Shown piece after piece: positions 43,971-51,693 of a DNA stretch of 64,000 bases. The stretch comes from Sphingomonas aurea (GTDB taxonomy: Bacteria > Pseudomonadota > Alphaproteobacteria > Sphingomonadales > Sphingomonadaceae). The position numbers were made by a program, and so were the translations under genes. Every line of letters starts with the position of its first letter. Positions within the stretch are counted from its first letter, which is position 1. Below the pieces are notes generated by a model that was not told where the DNA came from, ran no database searches, and saw nothing but the letters and a program-made list of their open reading frames with translations. The stretch covers positions 62,001 through 126,000 of the forward strand of contig NZ_JAUUDS010000005.1 in assembly GCF_030678875.1 (NCBI RefSeq). The letters are read 5' to 3'.

Positions 43971-46354
43971 CGCGTCTCTCCCGCCTTGGCCGCCAGCAGG
44001 CGCGCGCCGAACATCGGCCCGGCGGTCTGCCCGTCATGGGGCACGACGCGGATGCGCAGCGCCGCCTTGCCGCGGGTCAGCGCCACGGGCAGCGGATAGT
44101 CGACATCGACGAACTTGCCCGGCGACTCGCCCTTCAGCAGCTCGCTCGCGACCTTCACATCGTTGACCAGGATGTCGAAGCCGCGGTTGCGGTCCTCCCC
44201 CCAATAGGTCGCCTGGAGGATCAGCGGACCCGACCGTGCCTTCAGCGTGAACGCCATATAGCCGCCCGACCGCACGTCGCGGCCGTTGCGTCCGCGATAG
44301 CTGACCGGCCACGACTGCTCGCTCTCCAGCCCATGATCGCGCTCCGGCTGCATCTCGCCGAAATGCATGATGTCGATCGAGCGCGCCGCCACGTCCTTCT
44401 GCCGCTGCTGCTCGGCGGCGTATGCGGCTTCCTCGACGCGCCACTCCGCGTCGGTGAAGCGGCGGAAATAGACGGCGCTGCGGCGGTCATACTGGCGATA
44501 GAAGGGTACGAAGCCCAGATCGGCCGGGCGGATCACACCGCGCGTGTCGTAACTGCCGGGCGATGCCGTGGGGACGAAGCCGGCCAGCGGCGTGTCGCCG
44601 ACCAGTGCGGGCTCGATCCCGGTCCATGGCGTATCGGCCGCGCCCAGGTCGGCCGCCAGCACCAGCGGCCCGCGCAGCATCGCGACCGGGCCGCCGCCCT
44701 GTGCCGTCTCCATCCGCAGGTCGAGCGGCAGGCTGATCGCGATCGTGTCGCCTTCCTTCCAGCGGCGTTCCACCACCGCATAGCCCGCGCGCCGGGTGAC
44801 GTTTACGGATTCGCCGTTGACCGTCACCGTCTCGCGACCGGCGGCCCAGCCGGGGATGCGCAGCGCCACGGCGAAGCGGCCGGGCCGGCCGAGCGCCGTG
44901 AAGGCAAGCTGCGCGTCGGAGCCATAGGGATAGCCGGTGTCCAGCGTCACGACCGCGCGCGCCTTCGCCCATTTCGCCTGTGCGGGGATGTAGAGGTTCA
45001 CCATCAGCATCGATCCGCTTTCCCAGAAGATCGAATCGCCGTGCTTGGCATGCGCCTCCATGCCGCTGCCGCCGCAGCAGACGAAGCCCTCCTCACCCGC
45101 CGGCGCATATTCGCGTGCCGCGCCCGACAGCATCGGCGTGAAATAGGTGAAGCCGCGATTGCGCGGATTGATCTGCGACAGCGTGTGGTTGAGGTGCGCG
45201 CGCTCGTAATAGTCGAACAGCGCGCCATCGGGTGCCCAGCTGAACAGCTGACGGGTCAGCTTGAGCATGTTGTACGTGTTGCAATGCTCGCACGTCGCCT
45301 CGCTCAGCGCGCCGGCGATGCGGTCGGGACCGAAGAAATACTCGCGGTCGGCATTGCCGCCGATGACATAGCTGTGATGCCCCGTCACCCGGTCCCAGAA
45401 GAAGCGGGCGGCGGTGCGATACTTCTCCTGCCCGGTCAGCTCCCACAGCCGCGCCGACCCGACCAGCTTGGGCACCTGCGTGTTGGCGTGGAAGCCGGCG
45501 AGCTTGTCCTCCCGCGCCGCCAGTGGATCGAGCACGCGACGATCCCAGATCCGCTCCGCGACCTTCAGCCAGCGCGGGTCCTTGGTGCGTGCGTACAGCT
45601 CCGCATAGCTCTCGTTCAGGCCGCCATATTCGCAACCCAGCACCGCCTGCATCTGCGCATCGTCGAGCGCGGCGAAGACCCGCTCGAAATAGGTCGCAAG
45701 GCCGATCAGGACGGTCAGCGCCTGGCGGTTGCCCCATGCCTGATGGACGTCGAGCAGGCCGGCGAACAGCTTGTGCACCGTGTAGAGCGGCGACCACGAG
45801 CCGTTCAGGTCGAACCCGCCCGAGCGGATCTCGCCGCGCATGATCTCGGGGAAGATCTCCTCGCCGTCGACGATCGCGCTCTCGCCCTTACGCTTGCGGC
45901 CGAGCGCACCGACATAGCCGCTGCCACGCTTCGCCTGCGCCTCCGCGAGTTCCGCCACGATATAGTCGGCGCGGCGCCGGCACTCGGGATCGCCGACCTG
46001 CGCGTGCATCAGGGTCAGCGCGGTCAAATAGTGGCCCAGGGTATGGCCGGCGAGCGAGTCGCTCTCCCAACCGCCATAGATCTCCGCCCGGGGTTCCAGC
46101 CCGGCATATTTGCGGAAATTATGCAGCAGCCGGTCGGCGCTCAGGCCCAGCAGATAGCGGTGGTTGGCATCGACCGCCGTCGCGAAGTCCGATGGCATGA
46201 GGCGAACATTCCCGAGCGGCAGCGGCTGCGCCGGGGGCAGCGATCCACCCTCGGCAAGCGTCGCGGCAGCAAGCGGGCGCGGCATCATCGCCGTCGCGAC
46301 GAGCATGCTGCATCCGGACATCAACGTCCGGCGGGCGATGGGGCGAGCGAACAT
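43967..46354 (-). CDS. GH127 beta-L-arabinofuranosidase
   Basis: 795 residues with a signal peptide that includes twin arginines near the start (ARRTLMSG). An (alpha/alpha)6 barrel contains GHTLGHYLTALTLMHA and NGSWSPLYTVHKLFAGLLD. The zinc/catalytic set by analogy with HypBA1 is Glu356 and Cys358 (EATCEHCNTYN) plus Cys426-Cys427 (FVCCGGSGMEAHAK), where one Cys is the nucleophile. Beta-sandwich domains follow. GH127 removes beta-L-arabinofuranose from hydroxyproline-linked or arabinan chains. ATG at 46354 with GGAGAGG. A much longer open frame extends upstream only as antisense of the neighbouring gene. Confidence 0.9.
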   Translation of the reverse strand: MFARPIARRTLMSGCSMLVATAMMPRPLAAATLAEGGSLPPAQPLPLGNVRLMPSDFATAVDANHRYLLGLSADRLLHNFRKYAGLEPRAEIYGGWESDSLAGHTLGHYLTALTLMHAQVGDPECRRRADYIVAELAEAQAKRGSGYVGALGRKRKGESAIVDGEEIFPEIMRGEIRSGGFDLNGSWSPLYTVHKLFAGLLDVHQAWGNRQALTVLIGLATYFERVFAALDDAQMQAVLGCEYGGLNESYAELYARTKDPRWLKVAERIWDRRVLDPLAAREDKLAGFHANTQVPKLVGSARLWELTGQEKYRTAARFFWDRVTGHHSYVIGGNADREYFFGPDRIAGALSEATCEHCNTYNMLKLTRQLFSWAPDGALFDYYERAHLNHTLSQINPRNRGFTYFTPMLSGAAREYAPAGEEGFVCCGGSGMEAHAKHGDSIFWESGSMLMVNLYIPAQAKWAKARAVVTLDTGYPYGSDAQLAFTALGRPGRFAVALRIPGWAAGRETVTVNGESVNVTRRAGYAVVERRWKEGDTIAISLPLDLRMETAQGGGPVAMLRGPLVLAADLGAADTPWTGIEPALVGDTPLAGFVPTASPGSYDTRGVIRPADLGFVPFYRQYDRRSAVYFRRFTDAEWRVEEAAYAAEQQRQKDVAARSIDIMHFGEMQPERDHGLESEQSWPVSYRGRNGRDVRSGGYMAFTLKARSGPLILQATYWGEDRNRGFDILVNDVKVASELLKGESPGKFVDVDYPLPVALTRGKAALRIRVVPHDGQTAGPMFGARLLAAKAGETR

Positions 46355-46399
46355 GGTACCTCTCCGTCTTTCCACATCTATACTCGGACAAGTTAAGTT

Positions 46400-46407
46400 C
46401 GTATACG
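46400..46407. promoter_or_regulatory. Second GTATAC palindrome in divergent GH127 promoter
   Basis: CGTATACG, within TTCGTATACGGT, lies between divergent GH127 genes starting at 46354 and 46481. For the leftward gene a TATAGA -10-like element at 46374-46379 would put the palindrome over the -35 region. It shares the CGTATACG/GGTATACC core with 41456-41467. Confidence 0.45.
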
Positions 46408-46480
46408 GTTTTGGATAAAGTGCAGGGGCGTCCGGCATTGCATGCCGCCCGATGCAGGTCGATCGAGGAGAAGAAGCGTG

Positions 46481-49312
46481 ATGTCCGGCAAAGCGGCGTT
46501 CCCCGTGGGCGGTCTTCACCGCCGCCAGATGCTGAAGGCCGCCGCGGGCGCCACGGCGGTGACCCTGGCGGACAATGGCCTGGCCCGAGCGGCGGAACCC
46601 CCGGCGCGGGTCAACCTGGCCAAGGTGGCGGTGCCGGCGGGCGGATATGTCTCGGGCGACACCCGGCTGGGCGCACTCAACAGCGGGGCCGAGCCGGCCA
46701 ACTCCGCCGACACGGCATCGGGCGCCTTCGGCACCTGGCCACGCACCGACCGCCAGTGGGTCAGCTATGAATGGAGCGCACCGGTCAGGACCGACAGCGT
46801 CGACATCTATTGGTGGCAGGATGGGCAGGGTATCGCGCTGCCCCGGACGGCGCGGCTGCTCTACTGGAACGGCAGCGACTTCGTGCCGGTGCGCAATCCG
46901 CGTGGGGGCGGGCTGGCCGCCGACCGGTTCAACCGGATCGGCTTCGATCCCGTCACCACGACCCGGCTGAAGCTCGAGATGCAGGGCGACGGCGAGAAGT
47001 CGGTTGGCATCCTCCAGTGGCGGGTCTGGAACGTCGGCCCCGTGCCGGTGTTCGCGCCGGCCGTCGTGGCGGGCGTCGACCGGTCGATGGTCATGGGCGG
47101 GCAGACCTATCTGGCGGGCAAGGCCGACTGGTTGCAGCGCGGCGCGGGTGACGGGGTGCGCTGGACCAAGGTGAGCGGCCCCGGCGAGGTGATCTTCGCC
47201 GATCCTGCCGCCCCCGCCACCAAGGCGGCAGCGAACCGCCCCGGCGACTATGTGCTGCGACTGTCCGCCAATGCCGGTGCGAAGGCGTCGACCGCCGACG
47301 TGGCGCTGCGCGTGGTCGCCCCGCCGCCGGCCAAGCGGCTCGATGTCGTCTACACCACCCCCTATGCGATCAACAGTCCGCTGTGGAACGAGCGGGCCAA
47401 GGCGCTGATCGTCAACTGGATCCCGCACTGCATCGCCTATTGCGAGCGGACCGACCTGAAGACCGGCCAGGGCGGGCTGGATAACTTCGTCGAGGCGGGC
47501 AAGGCGTTGCGGGGGGAGGCCCATGCGCCCCACAAGGGCTATGTCTTCTCCAACGCCTGGGTCCACCAGACCATGGAGTCGATGTGCATCGCGCTGATGG
47601 TCGATCCGCAGGGCGACGCGGACATCGCGCAGGCGCAGGCGCACATGCGCGCGACGCTGGCGCGCTGGATCCCCGTCATCCTCGCCGCGCAGGAGCCGGA
47701 CGGCTATCTCCACACCGCCTACACTCTCGCCCAGCGACGCGACTGGCCGGAGCGCTGGTCGCCCGAGCATCGCGGCGACCATGAGGGCTATGTCGCGGGC
47801 TATTTCATCGAATCGGCGATCAATCACCACACGCTGACCGGCGGCAGCGACCTGCGCCTCTACGACGCGGCGAAGAAGCTGGCGGACTGCTGGGTGGCGA
47901 ACATCGGGCCGGGCAAGAAGCCGTGGTTCGACGGGCATCAGGAGATGGAGCAGGCGCTCGTCCGCTTCGGCCGCTTCGTCAACGATGTCGAGGGTGGCGG
48001 CCGCGGCGACGCCTATATCCGGCTCGCGCGCTTCCTGCTCGATTCGCGCGAGGGCGGGTCGGAATATGACCAGAGCCACCTGCCGCCCGAACAGCAGTAT
48101 GAGGCGGTGGGCCACGCGGTGCGCGCGGTCTATTTCTACTCGGGTATGGCCGACATCGCCGCCGAAACCGGCGATCGCGACTATCAGAGCGCCACCATGT
48201 CGCTGTGGGACAATATGGTGAACCGCAAATACTACGTCACCGGCGGCGTCGGCAGCGGCGACACGTCGGAGGGGTTCGGCGGCAACTACGCCTTGCGCAA
48301 CGACGCGTACTGCGAATCCTGCTCCAGCTGCGGGCTCATCTTCTTCCAGTACAAGCTGAACCTGTCGTACCACGACGCGAAATACGCCGACCTGTACGAG
48401 GAGACGATGTACAACGCGCTGCTCGGCGCGACCGACCTCGCGGGCAAGAGCTTCTGCTACACCAACCCGCTGGAGAATACCGAGCGGGCCAAGTGGCACA
48501 CCTGCCCGTGCTGCGTCGGCAACATCCCGCGCACCCTGCTGATGATGCCGACGTGGACTTATGTGAAGGATGCCGGCGGGGTCTATGTGAACCTGTTCGT
48601 GGGCAGCCGCATCGACGTGGGCGAGGTGGCGGGCACCCGCCTCCAGATGGTGCAGGAAACCGACTATCCGTGGAAGGGCGCGGTCGCGATCACGGTCAAC
48701 CCTGCCGAAACCCGCCGCTTCGCGGTCCGCGTGCGCGTTCCCGATCGCAGGACGAGCGCGCTCTACACGGCCGAACCCGCCGTCGCCGGACTCCTCAGCC
48801 TGAAAGTCAACGGCAAACGAATGACCCCCCAACTCGAAAACGGCTACGCCGTCATCACCCGCGAGTGGCGGCGCGGCGACCGGATCGAGGTGGAACTGCC
48901 GATGGCGGTACAGCGCGTCACCGCCGACAAGCGGGTCGACGCGACGCGCAACAAGGTCGCGCTGCGCTTCGGCCCGCTCGTCTACAATGTGGAACGGGCG
49001 GACCAGGCGCGCATCGACCAGCCGCTGTCGAACGCGACCCTGACGCCGGAGTGGCGGCCCGATCTGCTCGGCGGTGTGACCGTGATCCGCGGGACATGGG
49101 CGGACGGATCGCCGATGCTCGCCATCCCCAACTTCGCGCGGGCGAACCGCGATGGTGGCGGAATCAAGGAATTTCCCGGCGAACCTTCCGGCGTGGAATA
49201 CGCACCGGGCGCGTTGGCGGCAGATGGCGATGCGTCGGCACAAGTCGCCAGCGCCGAGCCACGGCAGCACACCAGGACCACCCGTTCGCAGGTCTGGATC
49301 GCGACCGGGTAA
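46481..49312 (+). CDS. GH127-like glycosidase with N-terminal accessory domains
   Basis: 943 residues. A Tat-like leader (LHRRQMLKAAAGATAV) is followed by a discoidin-like domain (about 45-190, WVSYEWSAPVRTDSVDIYWW) and an Ig-like segment (about 200-290). The GH127-type barrel starts near residue 300. The zinc/catalytic cysteines are seen as AYCESCSSCG and HTCPCCVGN, matching the Glu-x-Cys and Cys-Cys pairs of the family. It is diverged from the 43967 gene, so specificity probably differs. The ATG at 46481 follows GAGGAGAAGAAG; a GTG is directly before it. Confidence 0.85.
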   Translation: MSGKAAFPVGGLHRRQMLKAAAGATAVTLADNGLARAAEPPARVNLAKVAVPAGGYVSGDTRLGALNSGAEPANSADTASGAFGTWPRTDRQWVSYEWSAPVRTDSVDIYWWQDGQGIALPRTARLLYWNGSDFVPVRNPRGGGLAADRFNRIGFDPVTTTRLKLEMQGDGEKSVGILQWRVWNVGPVPVFAPAVVAGVDRSMVMGGQTYLAGKADWLQRGAGDGVRWTKVSGPGEVIFADPAAPATKAAANRPGDYVLRLSANAGAKASTADVALRVVAPPPAKRLDVVYTTPYAINSPLWNERAKALIVNWIPHCIAYCERTDLKTGQGGLDNFVEAGKALRGEAHAPHKGYVFSNAWVHQTMESMCIALMVDPQGDADIAQAQAHMRATLARWIPVILAAQEPDGYLHTAYTLAQRRDWPERWSPEHRGDHEGYVAGYFIESAINHHTLTGGSDLRLYDAAKKLADCWVANIGPGKKPWFDGHQEMEQALVRFGRFVNDVEGGGRGDAYIRLARFLLDSREGGSEYDQSHLPPEQQYEAVGHAVRAVYFYSGMADIAAETGDRDYQSATMSLWDNMVNRKYYVTGGVGSGDTSEGFGGNYALRNDAYCESCSSCGLIFFQYKLNLSYHDAKYADLYEETMYNALLGATDLAGKSFCYTNPLENTERAKWHTCPCCVGNIPRTLLMMPTWTYVKDAGGVYVNLFVGSRIDVGEVAGTRLQMVQETDYPWKGAVAITVNPAETRRFAVRVRVPDRRTSALYTAEPAVAGLLSLKVNGKRMTPQLENGYAVITREWRRGDRIEVELPMAVQRVTADKRVDATRNKVALRFGPLVYNVERADQARIDQPLSNATLTPEWRPDLLGGVTVIRGTWADGSPMLAIPNFARANRDGGGIKEFPGEPSGVEYAPGALAADGDASAQVASAEPRQHTRTTRSQVWIATG

Positions 49313-49349
49313 GCGCCGGTTCGGCACCTTGCCAATGGGGCAGACACAT

Positions 49350-49376
49350 GGCGGGCGGCCATCGCCGCCGCCCGCC
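49350..49376 (+). terminator. Hairpin downstream of GH127-like gene
   Basis: GGCGGGCGGC pairs with its exact complement across a 7-nt loop, 37 nt after the stop. No T-run follows. It likely ends the glycan locus transcript. Confidence 0.5.
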
Positions 49377-49466
49377 GGACTTGATCCCCAGAATGCGGCG
49401 GATACTGTCAGGCCGGATCCGCGGTGAGATAGTCGAAGCCGGCGAGGAAGATGGCTTAACGATCGC

Positions 49467-50048
49467 ATGCGGGAACAACCGGACGTCTCTGTCGAAACCA
49501 CCCTGTTGGGTCCGGTACTGGAAGAGCGCAGCTGCGGCGACTGCACCGTGTGCTGCACGACCCTGAGGGTCGACGCGCCCGACTTCCAGAAGCCCGCCGA
49601 AACGCCGTGTCGTCATATCGGCCAGAGCGGCTGCACCATCCACGCCGTCCGTCCGCACATCTGCAGGACGTGGTTCTGCGCCTGGCGCCGGGTCGCGGCG
49701 ATGCCCGAAGAGGCGCGACCCGACCGATCCGGCCTCCTCGTCTCGATCAGCTTCGTTCGAGAGCCCAGGAACTGCTTCGAGGGTATCGCGATCACCGTCC
49801 GCATCCTGCCCGACAGTACGGCGATTGCAGACGGGATGGCGGCGCGCGTGCTCGACAGCCTGTGCGATCGGTTCGTGCCCGTCTGGGTCAGCCGCGGAGC
49901 AGAGAAGATGTTGGTGCACCCCGACAACGCCGTTGCGCAGCACGTCATCGCCGGAACGCCCGCACCCGTCCACTTGCAGGATGAAGTGCGGGAGTGGCGG
50001 CTGCGCTACGGCCTTTTCGCGTCGGTCGGCGCCGACAGGGACGGCTGA
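49467..50048 (+). CDS. YkgJ-type cysteine-cluster protein
   Basis: 193 residues. The N-terminal cysteines CGDCTVCC, then PCRHIGQSGCTIH and RPHICRTWFCAW, form the CxxCxxCC...C...C pattern of the zinc/iron-chelating YkgJ family (UPF0153-like), probably binding a metal or Fe-S cluster. The remainder is not recognisable. Function is unknown for the family. The ATG at 49467 has no strong ribosome site, so the start is moderately certain. It lies alone between the glycan locus and the UbiB-like gene. Confidence 0.75.
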   Translation: MREQPDVSVETTLLGPVLEERSCGDCTVCCTTLRVDAPDFQKPAETPCRHIGQSGCTIHAVRPHICRTWFCAWRRVAAMPEEARPDRSGLLVSISFVREPRNCFEGIAITVRILPDSTAIADGMAARVLDSLCDRFVPVWVSRGAEKMLVHPDNAVAQHVIAGTPAPVHLQDEVREWRLRYGLFASVGADRDG

Positions 50049-50168
50049 TCGACAGAACGCCTCGCCGCGTTGCTTTCGACGTTGGTGATCGCCAATCACA
50101 GCCGCGCGTTCGGGGCACCGCAGCACTGGCCGCAGGGAACGATTGCGGAGCCCGCCAGTCCTGACCTG

Positions 50169-51536
50169 GTGAACGACGACGATCCCTCCAGCCGGCGCGA
50201 GCGCGACCGGGCAGTACCATCCGGACGCCTCGCTCGGCTGGGCACCTTCGGCCGGCTGGCTGGCGGGGTTGCAGGCGGGATGATCGCGGAGGGTGCACGA
50301 CGGCTGGCCGTGGGCGAGCGGCCGCGCCTTGGCGAACTGGTCCTGACGCCGGCCAATGCCGCTCGCGTCGCCGACCGGCTGTCGCACCTTCGCGGCGCGG
50401 CGATGAAGCTCGGCCAGATGATCTCGATGGACGCGGGCGACCTGCTGCCCCCGGAACTGTCGACGATCCTCGCGCGGCTCAGGAACCAGGCCTATCGCAT
50501 GCCGCCGCAGCAGCTCGACGGTGTGCTGAAGGCCGAATGGGGGGGCGACTGGCGGCGTCGCTTCGCTCGCTTTGAAGCAAGCCCGATCGCCGCCGCATCG
50601 ATCGGGCAGGTGCACCGCGCGACGATGCCGGACGGACGCGTCCTGGCGGTGAAGGTACAGTATCCCGGCGTTGCCGAGAGCATCGACGCGGACGTCGACA
50701 ACGTCGCGACCCTGCTGCGCATCTCCAACCTGCTACCACCATCGCTCAACCTCGCGCCGCTGCTCGCAGAGGCCAAGCGCCAGCTCGCCGACGAGGCCGA
50801 CTATTTGCGCGAGGGAGAGCAGATGCGCCGCTATGCCGACAGGCTGGCTGGCGACAGACGTTATGTCGTGCCAGCATTGGAAGACGCGCTGACCACGCGC
50901 CGCGTGCTTGCAATGGAGTTCGTCGAGGGGCGCCCGATCGAGGCGCTGGCCGACGACGAGCAGGCCACGCGCGACGGTGCGATGACCGCCCTCGTCTCGC
51001 TCGTGCTTCGCGAGCTGTTCGCATTCGGCGTCATGCAGACCGATCCGAACTTCGCCAACTATCGCTGGCAGCCAGAGGCGAACCGTCTGGTGCTGCTCGA
51101 CTTCGGAGCGGCGCGCACGGTGCCGTCCGAGACCGCTGAGGCCTATCGTCGGCTGATCGAGGCCGGGCTGGCGCGCAATCTGGACAATGTACGGGACATC
51201 GCGATCGAGACCGGCTTTGTCGGTGCGCAGGCGGCGGCGAGACACCGCCCGGCCGTCGATCGCATGATCGCCGCCATCGATGCCGCGATGAACCGGCCAG
51301 GCCCGTTCGACTTCGGCGACCGCGCGTTCGTGCCCGTGATCCGCGCGGAGGCACGCGGGCTGATCGAGGATCGCGCGACCTGGCATGTCCCGGACATCGA
51401 GACGCTGTTCGTCCAGCGAAAAGTCAGCGGCACGGCGCTGCTGGCCGCGCGGCTGAAGGCGAGGGTGGACGTCCGCGGCCTAGCCGCCGAGGCGATCGAC
51501 CGCGGGGAGCGCGACGCCGAACGGGGTCGGGCGTAA
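50169..51536 (+). CDS. ABC1/AarF/UbiB atypical kinase
   Basis: 455 residues. RGAAMKLGQMISMD is the KxGQ motif, AAASIGQVHRA the Ala-rich nucleotide loop, RVLAVKVQYPG the VAVK-like Lys, and LVLLDFGAAR the DFG motif. ABC1 ATPases support quinone biosynthesis or membrane-lipid handling. The start chosen is GTG at 50169 (VNDDDPSSRRERD), because relatives begin with a similar acidic segment. A TTG 99 nt upstream would add a non-conserved extension. It is the last clearly chromosomal gene before the tRNA-derived boundary. Confidence 0.82.
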   Translation: MNDDDPSSRRERDRAVPSGRLARLGTFGRLAGGVAGGMIAEGARRLAVGERPRLGELVLTPANAARVADRLSHLRGAAMKLGQMISMDAGDLLPPELSTILARLRNQAYRMPPQQLDGVLKAEWGGDWRRRFARFEASPIAAASIGQVHRATMPDGRVLAVKVQYPGVAESIDADVDNVATLLRISNLLPPSLNLAPLLAEAKRQLADEADYLREGEQMRRYADRLAGDRRYVVPALEDALTTRRVLAMEFVEGRPIEALADDEQATRDGAMTALVSLVLRELFAFGVMQTDPNFANYRWQPEANRLVLLDFGAARTVPSETAEAYRRLIEAGLARNLDNVRDIAIETGFVGAQAAARHRPAVDRMIAAIDAAMNRPGPFDFGDRAFVPVIRAEARGLIEDRATWHVPDIETLFVQRKVSGTALLAARLKARVDVRGLAAEAIDRGERDAERGRA

Positions 51537-51658
51537 CGCATCTCGCGCATCGCTATCGATGGCAGGCGTGCCTGACCGCCAATCCCAGCGAGTGCTTGTG
51601 ATAGAGTGACGACCGACCGGACGAAAATGCCTGTGCGATATCCATGGCTGGACATGCA

Positions 51659-51682
51659 TGGCGGAGACGGAGGGATTCGAAC
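51659..51682 (-). repeat. tRNA-Ser 3'-end fragment, probable att site
   Basis: On the minus strand, positions 51682 to 51659 read the T-loop and acceptor end of a class II tRNA (GTTCGAATCCCTCC, then GTCTCCG and CCA), as in tRNA-Ser. The sequence before it does not fold as a tRNA body, so only the 3' 24 nt are present. Such fragments are the distal scar left when an element integrates into a tRNA 3' end. The orientation places native chromosome at lower coordinates and the element at higher coordinates. Confidence 0.7.
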
Positions 51683-51693
51683 TAGAGCGTCTT

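Noticed and set aside
46355..49558. A minus-strand open frame that extends the GH127 gene upstream by about 1,070 codons
   Set aside because: It is antisense to the well-supported GH127-like gene at 46481-49312, has no homologous content, and a signal peptide with a good ribosome site starts the real protein at 46354. High GC creates such long shadows.
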